The notes beneath the pieces are model-generated. The model had not been told where the DNA came from, did no database searches, and saw only the letters and a list, made by a program, of their open reading frames with translations. From Agapetus fuscipes (lineage: Eukaryota > Arthropoda > Insecta > Trichoptera > Glossosomatidae), in NCBI GenBank assembly GCA_951799405.1, contig OX637363.1, positions 7,316,001 to 7,380,000 of the forward strand: 64,000 bases of DNA, in the 5' to 3' direction. The position numbers were made by a program, and so were the translations under genes. Positions 32,340 to 42,871 of this stretch are shown piece by piece; position 1 is the first letter of the stretch, and each line of letters starts with the position of its first letter.

Positions 32340-32645
32340 AAGTTTTTGATCCCTACTCGAGGCATCAGGAATAATGTCCCGTTTTTGTGTGTGTTTCAAA
32401 ACCAAAATAAAAATACCGGCAAGGTTTACTCAACCTTCACATGAAAGAAGAATCATCTCCTTCAGGAGCTGGTGAACAGTAAGTTTGACAATTATATTAA
32501 TTTTAGAACTAAACAAAATTTCAAAACTTAATTTATCTCGAATATTTTAACAGTAAGTATCTTCTTCAAGCCACATGCGACCACCTTGATGACAACGCGG
32601 TAAGAAGTTGGTCTATATGTGCAGCTTAGTAAAGTTACGTTTTTT
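32340..32645 (+). mobile_element. SINE unit 2, diverged, with a ~95-bp internal insertion
   Basis: Unit 2 body (TACCGGCAAGGTTTACTCAA) and tail (CGCGGTAAGAAGTT) separated by AT-rich sequence at about 32480-32575. Confidence 0.6.
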
Positions 32646-32999
32646 TGTTGATTTTTATCACCACCATGATCAGTCATAGCATGATGGAAAAATGGTTGAT
32701 TTAGCTAAAATAAAATATTCTCTCTATTATAATATGGCAAGGCTATTCGTTGTTACCCGGTATAATGTAGTAATTAAGCAATTATAACAGCAATGCTATG
32801 CTCATTGCACCCAACCAGTTATATCAGTGGTATGTAGAAAAGAAAAAACAACGGAGCCACACAGACTCTCGACAGTGTGAGTCGAAAAATATGCAAGTAC
32901 GTATTTTATGTACTTACTTACAAGCCAAATTTCTGTTGTCGTCTGCTTAAAACCTTCGCCAGGGTGAGAAGTTTCCACATATATAATGATAATATTGAC
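32646..32999. other. No recognised feature
   Basis: AT-rich with nothing supported. Confidence 0.4.
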
Positions 33000-33540
33000 T
33001 GGTCCGTAGTCCAGTGGTTAACACCTCTAACTCGTAAATGGAAGGTTGTGGGTTCAAATCCCAGCGGAGCACAAAATATACCATTTATATTTTCAAATAT
33101 GCTCTTTGCTGGGTTGAAAAATTCATAAACCTGTACCAATGGCCTGTTACCAAAAATCTGTCTAGCCTTACAGTAACTGAGCCTTGCTTGAGAATTGGCG
33201 CTTTGTAGCGACGACCAAGCTCGTAAAAAGTCCGTTCGATAGCTCAGTTGGTAGAATGCTTGCATTCTATGCTTCGAGCAAGGGTTCGATCCCCACCGAG
33301 GGTGACAGAAATGATTTCCCGTTTCGGTGTTTATTTCAAACCCAAATACCGGCAAGGTGTACTCAGCCTTCATAAGAAATGAGAACCAGCCCCCTTGGGA
33401 GCTGGGAAACTCTCACTTCAACTGAAGTGGTTAGTGTGAGGCCGGCCCCCGTACCCGTAAAAGTAAATAGGTTCCGAACGCCACATGCGACCCCTTCGGG
33501 GATAACGAAGTTACACTATATATGTAGCTTTGTTGCATTT
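33000..33540 (+). mobile_element. Complete dimeric tRNA-derived SINE
   Basis: Unit 1 head at 33001-33072 (A box TAGTCCAGTGG, B box GGGTTCAAATCC) and body to ~33230. The unit 2 head follows at 33232-33304 (A box TAGCTCAGTTGG, B box GGTTCGATCCC), then the body to TATGTAGCTTTGTTGC. Both heads point the same way. Best reference copy of the dimer together with 55485-55976. Confidence 0.85.
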
Positions 33541-33594
33541 GCGTCTGCCTTTTTATGCCCAGGGAAGAACAGCTCTTTTTCCTTTATTCTTGCC

Positions 33595-33655
33595 GGGAAT
33601 CGAACCTCATATTTTCTGATTAGAAATGGTGTTAACCACTGCACTATTAAGTATT
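33595..33655 (-). mobile_element. SINE unit 1 head fragment
   Basis: Minus-strand B box (GGGAATCGAACC on the plus strand) and A-box region (TTAACCACTGCACTA). No body. Confidence 0.5.
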
Positions 33656-33899
33656 AATATGTAGCACTAGGCCGTTGTTAAATTCTAAGGAATACCTAAT
33701 TTATATTCTTGTTTCCTTGAAAACTCCACAGAAGAATTATTTATTGATATCTCCACACAATTTACCATTTATAGTTATAGTATGTAAGATACAACATAAG
33801 AATGTTTTGTATAAAAACGTGGTATGTGTGTGACACAGATTCCTTGTTTATTATTAATTATGGACAATGGTTCTCAAACCTAGTTACAATAAAAATAAA

Positions 33900-34062
33900 A
33901 ATAAACTTTCAATAGGGAGTGGGGAGACCCTAACTGAAGTGGCTGGACGACATCAAGGGACCAGCAGAACACAGCAGTTAATAGAAAGGCATGGAGAATA
34001 TTGTAAGAGGTGGTCTACTTCCAGGAGTGGACTGAGAAAGGCTGAGGAAGAAAAATAAGCAG
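33900..34062 (+). mobile_element. LINE C-terminal remnant
   Basis: Broken reading frames resemble the GRPKLKWLDDIKG-type C-terminus of RTE/jockey-like LINEs, ending near TGGACTGAGAAAGGCTGAGG. Family not resolved. Confidence 0.45.
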
Positions 34063-34094
34063 ATCCCATAAAATCGTGGTATTTTCTGTATGCT

Positions 34095-34212
34095 TAGGGT
34101 CTGTTGCACCAAACTCCAATCAGACAAAAATTCCATTGTAATAATATAATATTAGGATGATTTATTTGGTAAGCACTGTTTTTGTGTGTATCACACCTCA
34201 AGAGCCCTCTAT
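34095..34212. mobile_element. MITE end fused to a SINE module b fragment
   Basis: 34098-34140 is one end of the GTTGCACCA MITE. 34140-34212 is a minus-strand SINE module b. Confidence 0.55.
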
Positions 34213-34675
34213 ATTATGTAGTTAATAAGAGTTCAATTCAAAACTCTTAAATTCAGAGTTCTAAGTTCTGTGTTAAACTATTGATGTGTTTTTAGTTCCC
34301 GGAAACCGAAAAAAGCAGGACAAAATAAAGGATTTAAAAAAATTCTTATCAGTAAATGCTAAAAAAGATTACATTATTTTTACAAAATATTTGCTCTGGA
34401 ATTGAGATAAAATTCCCCTAAAATTGATACGATAAAAAATATAAATGCAGTTTGAAAAACACTATTATTATGTTATGTATATACATATAACTTTTAAATT
34501 GAAAACGAAGATGTTTTAAATAATATATATTTGTTGTAAGTGTCTTTATACACAAGTTGATTCAAAAGACAAGTGTTCCCCTATTTTATTGAGAACGTTT
34601 ATTTGTTCCCTTTTTTTCAATTTTGAGGTTATCTTTATGCTTAGAATCGTGTAAACCTAATTGAGTCAATAAATG
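34213..34675. other. No recognised feature
   Basis: AT-rich with nothing supported. Confidence 0.4.
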
Positions 34676-34797
34676 TATTCACATGCGGCATGTGTAAGCG
34701 CGAAATTATGCATGTCTGCTTGTGGGAATGCATTTAATATGAATCTCAAATGATACATATCTTTGCAGCTTAGATTTAGATTTAGATTACAATAATT
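34676..34797 (+). mobile_element. RTE-like LINE tail (subfamily A)
   Basis: Last ~120 bases with a TTAGAT tail. Same tail variant as the copy at 30.6 kb. Confidence 0.75.
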
Positions 34798-35161
34798 TAT
34801 TACAGTGAAGAAAGAACGAAAAAAATAAAACAAACATAATTTTTTTGCGTTGTAAAATGTTTGAAAGAAAAAAAAACTTAGATAAATTTAATACAACTAA
34901 ATGTGGAATTCAGTAAGTTTAATTAAAAGTGATACTGTGTAACTCTTGCCGCTTTTTCTTGAAACAGGTATGACATGCAAAGGCACATATTTTTTTAAAT
35001 TAAGCGCTTTCAGCGGTGGTGTCTGTGTACAATGATCAAATCTCCTCTTCCTGCTTGCTTGCAGGCATACTGTTTACTGTAACTGTAACTCTATCACCAT
35101 TCCGCTAGCGGTGGCCAGAGCCTCTGAAGAGCTGCCTCCATTTCTTCCTATCCTTACTTCT

Positions 35162-35506
35162 TCTCCGGTCGATAGCTCAGTTGGTAGAGTGCTTGCATTC
35201 TACCCCGTGAGCTCGGGTTCGAATCCCACCGAGGAGGGTGTCAGAAATGATTTCCTATTTCGGTGTTTATTTCGAACCCCATAATAAAAATACCGGCAAG
35301 GTTTACTCAGCCTTCACAAGAAATGAGTACCAGCCCCCTCGGGAGCTGGGAAACCCCCACTTCAACTGAAGTGGTTGGCGTAAGGCCGGCCCCCTTACCT
35401 GTAAAAATAAATAGGTTCAACTCGCCACATGCGACCCCTTCGGGGATAACGCGGCAAGAAGTTACACTATATGTGTAGCTTAGTTGCGTTTTTTTTTTTT
35501 TTTTCT
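35162..35506 (+). mobile_element. SINE unit 2, single
   Basis: tRNA-like head (CGATAGCTCAGTTGGTAGAG, B box GGGTTCGAATCCC), the full unit 2 body, and a T-run at 35490-35506. Shows that unit 2 can move without unit 1. Confidence 0.8.
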
Positions 35507-35509
35507 CCA

Positions 35510-35686
35510 GTTTCAATCGTAGGATTGGTTTGCAGCAATATCTTTTACTTTTCTTCTCCATTCTTCCCTGTCTTGTGCGGCTCTTTTTAGTTCTGCATAT
35601 TATGTTGAGCAGCGCACGTCCACCAACAGGTCCTCTAGGTACTCCTGGCGTGGGCGTCCCCTAGAGTCCCCATCCTTACATGTCTC
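35510..35686 (-). mobile_element. LINE C-terminal fragment
   Basis: The minus strand reads GRPRQEYLEDLLVDVRC, a motif common at LINE C-termini in insects. Inserted together with, or next to, the SINE. Confidence 0.5.
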
Positions 35687-36005
35687 TTTAATTCATTCAT
35701 ATCCATCACCTTTCTCATGCATTTTCTTTTTTTACGCTCGCTTTGTACATCACATTTTTCACAATCTCCTCAATCTGATCACTTCATACTTTTCTTGATC
35801 GTCCTTTACCTCTTTTTCCTTTCACACTTCCTCTGTTTATATACTTACTTTGTCAGTCTATCATCATTCTGTCGTTCCACATGCCCAAACCATCTCATCA
35901 CATTCTTTTGTACCTTAACTTTCACGTCCTCTTTCAAATAACATTACGAATATTAATTTAAATGTTAATCTTTTTAACTTAGATTATAGATTACAGTATA
36001 GATCA

Positions 36006-36390
36006 GTGGCTGCCAACCTGTGGGAGAGAGTTATGTGGAGGGCGATCGGGGGGCGATTTAGGGGCGATGGGCACTAAAGGAGAACCACCAGTCTCACACG
36101 ACGATGGTATTAAAAGGAACTAATCAATTGTCTTTATTTATTTTACTAACCACATATCAACTAAACCTTTGCCAGCTCATTTCTACGATATTTTTGTTGG
36201 AAAACTGAATATTTTTCTAACGAAAGTTTCATTACAAGATCATATTTTCTTAGAGGCGGGAAGAAATGTAACGGAACGGTAGATTCAAAGAAGGCGAATA
36301 TTATCATAGCGGTCTAACTGAGGAAAACGTATAAAACTATGATCTTAAATTTGAAGAACTATTAATTAATGATTCAAGTACTTGTCTCTG
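36006..36390. other. Unresolved; possible hAT-type end
   Basis: CAGTGGCTGCCAACCTG at 36006 resembles the first bases of many hAT transposons. I did not find a matching right end or a transposase. Confidence 0.25.
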
Positions 36391-36440
36391 GTCAGGCAAA
36401 ATGGGTTTACGAATTGGATTTTCCATCACGAATTTATGTA
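36391..36440 (+). mobile_element. SINE-3 tail fragment
   Basis: CTGGTCAGGCAAAATGGG and CACGAATTTATG match the 3' tail of the poly(A) SINE family. Confidence 0.5.
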
Positions 36441-36474
36441 TTTTAAAAAATCCCACCTACTCCTGAAATAGACT

Positions 36475-36765
36475 ATCTAAGAAGTATGATTAGAAAAATA
36501 CGGAGTGAATGAGTTTGCGAAATGATTTTGTAAGAGAAGAATGTGGTGAAAAAAAGTGTGAAAGTGAAGATTAAAAAGAAGTTCGTTAAGATGGTTTGGA
36601 CATATGGAGAGAATGAATGATAAAAGACTGACGAAGAAAGTATATGTTGCAAGAATTAGATGGATGTCGTGGTAGAGGAAGACCTCTACCACGACACCAC
36701 CTTTAGTGTGCATTAAATATGAATCTGAAATGTTAATACATCCTTACAATTTATAGCATGGATTC
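36475..36765 (+). mobile_element. RTE-like LINE, internally deleted, with a snap-back hairpin
   Basis: Coding relic (WFGHMERMNDKRLTKKVY in a broken frame). After GTCGTGGTAGAGG it turns into its own complement (CCTCTACCACGAC, to ~36700), then jumps to the last ~60 bases of the 3' UTR. Confidence 0.75.
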
Positions 36766-36963
36766 CTGTTATATAAATATAGTTTACAACGTAATATTCA
36801 AGAGAGACTTTAATTATTCAGTATTTTATGGATTAACTTTATTTCCTGTAATATAAATCATGTAAGACTTTAACAAAGTGATTAATTTTAAGCTTGCTTT
36901 CGCATCCCTACGGGATTAGAGTAATAATTTATGCGTGCTGAGAAAATTGTTCCTAGTAGTGAT

Positions 36964-37220
36964 GTTCCTTGACTTATAGGTTGTTATGCGGCTGACCACC
37001 CATAATATAAAAAAATTGGTTCACTTTGCCAATGTCACCCCTGTTTCAGGGAAGGACGGCAAGAGTTGCAGGGCTTATGTTCATTTGAGATTGGGTTTTT
37101 ATATTGTAGGTCCACATGCGGCATGTGTTAGCGCGAAATTATACATGTCTGCTTGTGGGAATGCATTTAATATAAATCTTAAATGATATATATCTTTGCA
37201 GCTTAGATTAGATTAGAGAT
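36964..37220 (+). mobile_element. RTE-like LINE 3' UTR copy (subfamily A)
   Basis: Nearly complete 3' UTR with an ATTAG tail. Almost identical to 62248-62512. Confidence 0.85.
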
Positions 37221-37332
37221 TAGATGTGCAAAAAAATTTTTTTATGAGAAAGTATAAAAATATTTTTTTTTGGGTTTTATTTTCACAAATTGAGTGTTTA
37301 ATTAACCTCGAATACTTTCGACTTGAGTTTTT

Positions 37333-37382
37333 GTGTTTATATGGATTTCCAAAGTTTCGAAACTTTGGAAATCCATAAACAC
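37333..37382. repeat. Near-perfect palindrome
   Basis: GGATTTCCAAAGTTTC and its complement meet at TTCGAA. The arms are ~24 bases with a single extra base. Confidence 0.9.
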
Positions 37383-37544
37383 GATAATTATAATTTCTTA
37401 TAGTTTGATCAATGTTCAAATTCCTGCTGCTTCACCTTTGTTATTACCTAATTGTACCTCTTTGTCGTAACTCATTATTTTTACTTCTCTATGGTTTTTG
37501 TCTTGTCATGTTATGTTATTTTAAAATAACATATAAAAAACAAT

Positions 37545-38040
37545 CTCCAAGTGTACAGTGTGTTTTGTGGGCCGAACGGAGCCGAACGGTCACGGAAGCG
37601 GCCGAACTGCGCCGTGTGATCTGATCGGGCCGTCGCTCATCAGTTCCCGGCAAGATGTCAACCGATTAAGACGTCGGCGACCAAGCACCAAGCGGTGCAA
37701 GAGGGGGCATTACAATGGAGCTCCCTCCTCCCCATCTACTTGGTTTTCCTGCCAGCAAGGCACCCGCCTTGTGGACCAGAGGCATAGGAGACATAGTGCA
37801 TAGGAGCACCCACCCAGGGGCTCTAACGTGTGGAGGCGTCCGCCTCGTGAGCCGCCGCTAGCCTGGGGCGCTGCCCCAGGCCATTCAGTTCGGAACTCCA
37901 GTCAACAGAGTAGGGAGTATTTAAGTGACAAGTTCAGGTCTGGCCATTCCCTTATTACCCCTTTTCCCCCATATTACCAAAGTAAATAAACCCTTATTTG
38001 TTCATGTTAAACTTATCTTTTACTATAAAGCCTTCCCAAA
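37545..38040 (+). mobile_element. Possible solo LTR
   Basis: A GC-rich block (37560-37900, including hairpin GCCTGGGGCGCTGCCCCAGG) is followed by a TATA-like TATTTAAG (37919-37926) and AATAAA near 37985. Promoter then polyadenylation signal within ~70 bases fits a U3-R-U5 layout. The TG/CA ends and target duplication could not be fixed. Confidence 0.35.
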
Positions 38041-38257
38041 ATACAAGTAAGCAACACAAGGAAAGAACCCCACGCCCTGAGAGTGATGCTGATGAGAGCT
38101 AGCCGAAAGTAAGTATCCTGAAGGTACAGCTTGGAGATACCCTTCCATTGTAAACATAACAGTCAGTTTTGTAATAGTGCCCTCTTGATAATGACGTAAG
38201 CAAGTCGAAAGTACTCGAGGTTAAATAAACACTCAATTTGTGAAAATAAAACTCATG

Positions 38258-38480
38258 GGCATGGGTGCTGTAGAAAATGGTTCACTTTACTAATGTCACC
38301 CCTGTTTCAGGGAAGGTCGGCAAGAATTGCAGAGTGTATGTGCATTTGAGATTTGGGTTTTTATGTTGTAGGCTCACATGCGTCGTGTACAAGCGCAAAC
38401 TTATACGCGTTTGCTTGTTAAAATGCATATAATGTGAATCCCCAATGTTATATATCTTTGCGACTTAGATTAGATTAGAA
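38258..38480 (+). mobile_element. RTE-like LINE 3' UTR copy (subfamily A)
   Basis: Starts within the 3' UTR (GGGTGCTGTAGAAAATGG) and ends in the ATTAG tail. It abuts the Penelope terminus. Confidence 0.8.
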
Positions 38481-38764
38481 AAGACAGTAGGTACCATTGT
38501 TTTTTTTAATCATCGCTACCTATTTGGTTGACAAAAGGCCAATTTGGGTAATGGTTTTCTTCGCTCAAATTTAATAAGAGTGAAAAATTGTTCCACAGGA
38601 AAGGTTTTCCCTGCTCCATCTCCCATTTCTCATTGTCCTGGAGTGTGACAGAACTGCGTCATGTCAGATGACAATTATAGCCTCATTTGACTGAGTGCTT
38701 CCATAAAAAAAATAGGAATAAATTGCAGATTTTCATTGTAGGAATAATCATATTTTTTGGGTTT
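38481..38764. other. No recognised feature
   Basis: Nothing supported. Confidence 0.4.
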
Positions 38765-38958
38765 TTTTTTCCACCCATACTGTAACAAATGTTTAACTTG
38801 GCCAATGTCACCCCTGTTCCAGGGATGGCCGGTCAAAGTTGCAGGGTTTACGTTCATTTGAGTTTTGGATTTTAATTTGTAAGTACACATTCAGCATGTA
38901 TTTAATATGAGCTTTAAATGTTAATATATCGTTGTAACTTGGATTATAGATTATTCAA
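38765..38958 (+). mobile_element. RTE-like LINE 3' UTR copy (B) with a deletion
   Basis: 3' UTR lacking ~50 bases after CACATTCAGCATG. Tail TTATAGATTA. Confidence 0.75.
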
Positions 38959-38959
38959 G

Positions 38960-39575
38960 ATTTACACATGCAGTTTAACTTCTTGCCATGCTATTCTCGT
39001 ACGGGTTGTATGTGGCGATTGGGACCTATACATTTTTGCAAGTAAGGGGGGCGGCATGACGCCAACCACTTTGTTGAAGTGGGGGCTCTTGTGAAGACTG
39101 AGTAAACGAGTGTTTCTTTTTTGTGAATAGATTTGTGGATAGGAATGCAATTCACCAACCTATTTTGCCTGGCCAGTTGTCTTCATGCGAAAGCAGAAGC
39201 TTGTGTGCATGCAATGGCATCTGTTGAACCAGGCTCGAAGTTATGGTCAAGTGGGCCAGACGCTAGATTTGAACCAACGTTATTCTGTTCCAAATACGCT
39301 AGTCGAACATGCGCCTCTACCCCCTCGGCCATAACACCGACATGATTTTTTTTGCTAGTATTTTATTTTGAACGGGAAATCAATTCTGATACTTGGTGGG
39401 GATCAAATTCGAGCTCTCGACATGGAATGCAGGCATTCTACCAACTGAGCTATTGAACAAACTTTTTATGAGCTTGAGCGAAGAGAAGTTTTAAAAACAT
39501 AAGTATATATGTTGTTCTCCGCTGGGAATCGAACTCACGACCTTCCAACTAGGAGATACTAGACTATGGACCGGT
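38960..39575 (-). mobile_element. Dimeric SINE (minus), split by a SINE-3
   Basis: Unit 2 tail at 38960-39120, then a SINE-3 insertion, then the unit 2 head and unit 1 (39362-39575, with a deletion in the unit 1 body). The plus strand shows ACCAACTGAGCTATTGA and GACTATGGACCGG. Confidence 0.65.
39121..39358 (-). mobile_element. SINE-3 (tRNA-derived, poly(A)-tailed) nested in a SINE dimer
   Basis: The minus strand starts GTGTTATGGCCGAGGGGGT (A-box region of a Leu/Ser-type tRNA), with a B box GGTTCAAATC. The tail ends ATTCCTATCCACAAATC. Same family as 48753 and 59640. Confidence 0.65.
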
Positions 39576-39739
39576 TTATGCTGTTAATTAACATTTGAGC
39601 CTTCAGCCAATAGTTCGGAATATCTAGCTTTGTGTGTGCGTCTTACGAAGTATGTCCCTTCAATGAGTATACTTCTGTGTGTGAGACGGTAGAGGGAAGG
39701 CAAAATTGCAGAGGAAGAAGAAGGAACTGAAAATAGAGA

Positions 39740-40268
39740 ATATAATCTCTAATCTAATCTAAGTTGCAAAGATATGTCATATTAAGGATTCACATGATAT
39801 GCATTTTCACAAGCAGACACGTATAAGTTCGCACATGCCGCATGTGGACTTACAATATAAATCCCCAAATCTCAAATGATCATACACCCTGCAACTCTTG
39901 CCGACCTCCCCTGAAACAGGGGTGACATTGGCAAAGTGAACCATTTTCAACAGCATGGGTGGTCAGCCGAATACCAACCCATAAGTCAAGATACATACAC
40001 AACAGATAACATTTTTAAAATCAATAAATAAAAATATATGTATAGACATCAAAACTAAAACAAAATTCAAAATTCTAATTTAAAAAAACCCTAGTCTTAG
40101 CAGCCAACATTACAGATCAACCGCCATTTCCTTCTGTCCTTACATACTTCTTTCATTTCATCCAGAGTCATAACCTTCTTCATACAAGCTCTGGAATATC
40201 CAGAGTCCTTACATACTTCTTTCATTTCATCCAGAAACATAACCTTCTTCATACAAGATCTGGAATAT
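39740..40268 (-). mobile_element. RTE-like LINE, 5'-truncated (subfamily A)
   Basis: Tail, full 3' UTR and coding end. A ~68-base part of the coding end is duplicated in tandem (about 40131-40200 and 40200-40268). Confidence 0.8.
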
Positions 40269-41389
40269 CCAGAGTCATAATAAAAGATAGAAGAGGAAGA
40301 AAAAATATTTTGACAGGCTGGAAAATTTACTAAAATTCCATAAAGTATCTGTCATGTCTTGCGGATTTGCCATAAGCTCCAAGAGACGCGTTGACGAAAT
40401 TCTGAGCAAGTTTCTTCTTCGGAAACAAAAGAAGCTTCCTCGAAGTGGAATCCCCGAGGGAAAAGTTGTGACAACAGTAGGCAAAGTGAAAAGCGAAGTT
40501 TCCAACGGCAGACTTTTTCAGCAAGGCGGCTTGCTAGCTTGCTTTCCTTTGTCATAGTTTTCAGAATTTTAATAACAATAACGAAACTGTAAGAGTGTGT
40601 GTGTGAAAATCTCCTTCCTGTAATACTCTGCCATATGGAAGAACGCACATAGACAAAAAGACGTGACGTCACTTGCCTTGGTGCTAGAATATTCGGTGAA
40701 TGGTTGCAAAGCACACTAGCACATATACATGAAATCTCCAAACCTACATGATCTCCTCTCCCTGATAAATATTAACGTACCTGTTAAGAAATCCCTGTCC
40801 AATAAACTTACCTTTTTCCCACACTTACTATAGACAAAATGCATTTATGTGGCGTGCAAGTGACAGTTTTAATCTTAACGCAGATCATTTTGATTTTGAC
40901 CTCTTCAATTCTAAACCAACGTTGGTAAGACAGCGGATGACGCAGAACTTCTTTGTATCCTAGGTTGTATTTCTCATTACTATTTTTACTTTATTTTCTT
41001 TTTATTGTCTTTCAGCTTTGTTTAATTATGTCTCCCATTACTATTTTTAGTTTATATTTTCTTTCTTTTGTTTTTATTTTATTTTGTATTAATCTCTTGT
41101 AATACTCTTCTCCTTTGTTTAATTTAATTTGTCTTTATACGTGAGGACCTCTTATTGGCTTCTTGTGTCTACTGTTACTTTTAATCCTGTTTTTTTTAAC
41201 GCTGTTGGTCTTCCTAATAAAAAAAAAAAAAAAAAAAAGGTTTGATCAGGTCAGGGAAACAAATAAAATAATGAAAAATGTGAAAGATTTATTCAAAGAG
41301 GTACACATGGATAGAAATAAGAGGCCAGAGGTTCTGAGTCCAGGCCTGTAAAAAAATCGTCAAATTTTTAGTTAGTTTTTTAGTTTAGT
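40269..41389. other. Unrecognised; open frames of unknown meaning
   Basis: 40354-40557 (plus) encodes 67 codons with KRRVDEILSKFLLRKQKKLP. The overlapping minus frame is 129 codons. Neither belongs to a family I know. An A-run lies at 41219-41238. The rest is AT-rich. Confidence 0.3.
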
Positions 41390-41632
41390 TTAGGTAGGTA
41401 TGCGGCTGACCACCTATGCTGTAGATGGTGTAGGTTTAATTTGCCAATGTCACCCCTGTTTCAGGGAAGGTCGGCAAGCGTTGCAGGATGTCTGTTCACT
41501 TGAGATTTGGGTTTTTATATTGTAAGTCCACATGCGGCATGTTTAAGCGCGAACGTGACTGCTTACGAAAATGCAAATAGTTTGAATCTCTAATGTCACA
41601 TATCTTTGTAACTTAGATTAGATTTAGTTACC
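41390..41632 (+). mobile_element. RTE-like LINE 3' UTR copy (subfamily A)
   Basis: 3' UTR with tail TTAGATTAGATTT. Confidence 0.8.
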
Positions 41633-41800
41633 ATCATCATCTTTAGTAAGAAACCTGGAAGCAAGTCCTGGCATTCTGTATCAACCGTTGCCAGCGCTGT
41701 CTACCTGTATGCATCACTTTCCTCCTACAGCTCCTTACTTCCAACGCACGGCCACCGTCCAGCCACCTTGTTTGTCTTCCCACTTCCTTCAGAGTCTCAC
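41633..41800 (-). mobile_element. Third LINE family, 3' end (degraded)
   Basis: Matches 50597-50800 in reverse (CAGCGCTGTCTACC on the plus strand) with a short (ATG)n tail. Coding frames are broken. Confidence 0.5.
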
Positions 41801-41854
41801 TCACTTCACTTTTTCACTTCACTTCTTATCCTATCTAAACTGTATTATTGGTTT

Positions 41855-41950
41855 TCCTTGACTAACAGGTAGATATCATACTGTAAAATTGGTTCACTCT
41901 TGACTTCAGTGAAAATCGACATGAGTTGTAGGGTGTATGTTCATTTATTT
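41855..41950 (+). mobile_element. RTE-like LINE 3' UTR fragment
   Basis: First ~95 bases of the 3' UTR (CCTTGACTAACAGGTAGAT) with internal loss. Confidence 0.6.
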
Positions 41951-41952
41951 TT

Positions 41953-42244
41953 ATTTTTAAGAAATCCTGGGGGAAAGACTCCCTAGATCTCAGAGACTCT
42001 AGGGGTCTATGAAACTTGTAGTGCCGCAGAGGTTTCACGAGTTTGGTCGTCGTTACAAAGCGCCAATACTCAAGCAAGACCCAATTGCTGTAAGGCTGGA
42101 TAGACCTTTAGTGACCGGTCTTTGGTACAAGTTTTATGAATTTTTCAACCCAGTAAAGAGCATATTTGAAAATATAAATGGTATTTTTTTGTTCAATTTT
42201 CCATTCACGAGTCCAAAGTGTTGCCACTGGACTACGGACCAGTC
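41953..42244 (-). mobile_element. SINE unit 1 with module c
   Basis: The minus-strand head is at 42180-42244. The body (CAAGACCCAATTGCTGTAAG on the plus strand) and module c end near 41953. Confidence 0.7.
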
Positions 42245-42284
42245 AAATTTGAGGTTCAGGTACATTTTTTTATATTTTTTAGGG

Positions 42285-42795
42285 TGGATTTATTAACACA
42301 GTGAAAGTCCATTTTTAATTATTTAAAAAATTAAAATGGAAACAAAGTTTTAATTCACTTATTTATTTATTTTTTGTGCTTGAATATTTTCGCCTAATGA
42401 GGCATATGAATTTTTTGCATAGGAAATTTTTGACTTTTTTTGTATAGATTTCTTTGTAAGGTTTTGTTCTTTTTTATATTTAAATGTAATTTATTATTCA
42501 TATTCCTTGACTTATAGGTTGGTATGAGGCTGACCACCCATACTGTAAAAAATGGTTCACTTTGCCAATGTCACCCCTGTTTCAGGGAAGGTCGGCAAAA
42601 GTTGTGGGGCTTATGTTCATTTGAGGTTTGGATTTTATTTGTTAGTACACATTCAGCATTTGTAAGCGCGAACTACACTTGTTGGTTTGTGGGCATACAT
42701 CTGAGAGCTTTAAATGAATATATCTTTGCAACTTAGATTATAGATTATAGATTATAGGCATCTTCAGGAGCAGAATGGTTACAAATATATTTTTA
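42285..42795 (-). mobile_element. Penelope-like terminus split by an RTE insertion
   Basis: 42285-42405 and 42756-42795 are two parts of one terminus. Joined across the insertion, the minus strand has CTGAAGA (42767-42761), a GCCT / AGGC stem and GAAA, the best-kept core of this family. Confidence 0.7.
42406..42755 (+). mobile_element. RTE-like LINE copy (B) nested in a Penelope terminus
   Basis: Begins in the upstream 3' UTR (GAATTTTTTGCATAGG) and ends in a (TATAGAT)n tail. AGGCAT at 42400-42405 and 42756-42761 is a 6-bp target duplication. Confidence 0.85.
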
Positions 42796-42871
42796 TAAAA
42801 TAATTTTCAAAACAATTTTTTTCAAAACAAAAACAAAATTCATAGATAAAACATTTTTTTTTTTTACATTT

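Larger units (their letters stand above)
35080..35945 (-). mobile_element. RTE-II LINE, 3' end and coding tail, split by an insertion
   Basis: 35080-35157 (3' end) and ~35687-35945 (coding tail, plus-strand ACGCTCGCTTTGTACATCAC) are contiguous in other RTE-II copies. Between them sit a SINE unit 2 and a further LINE-like fragment. ATCCTTAC on both sides suggests an 8-bp target duplication. Confidence 0.7.
37255..38255. mobile_element. Penelope-like inverted terminus pair enclosing a GC-rich segment
   Basis: 37270-37325 (minus) and 38200-38255 (plus) are inverted copies (GAGTGTTTAATTAACCTCGA on the left). The right one has TTGATAA at 38185-38191, a GAC / GTC stem and GAAA at 38207-38210. The ~850 bases between include a palindrome (37333-37382) and a possible LTR. 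Confidence 0.55.

Noticed and set aside
33000..33304. Functional tRNA genes
   Set aside because: The A and B boxes are present, but the acceptor and anticodon stems do not fold properly and each head runs into a SINE body. These are tRNA-derived, not tRNAs.
32918..33373. 151-codon minus-strand frame
   Set aside because: Antisense of the dimeric SINE. The same peptide fragments recur wherever that SINE occurs.
40352..40741. 129-codon minus-strand frame as a gene
   Set aside because: The opposite strand is also open there, no domain is recognised, and no splice or promoter context was found. Kept only as unassigned.
42524..42736. A ~70-codon frame starting MRLTTHTVKNGS, seen in many RTE 3' UTR copies
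   Set aside because: Subfamily A continues in a different frame from subfamily B after a one-base change in the A-run, so the peptide is not conserved. The similarity is at DNA level only.
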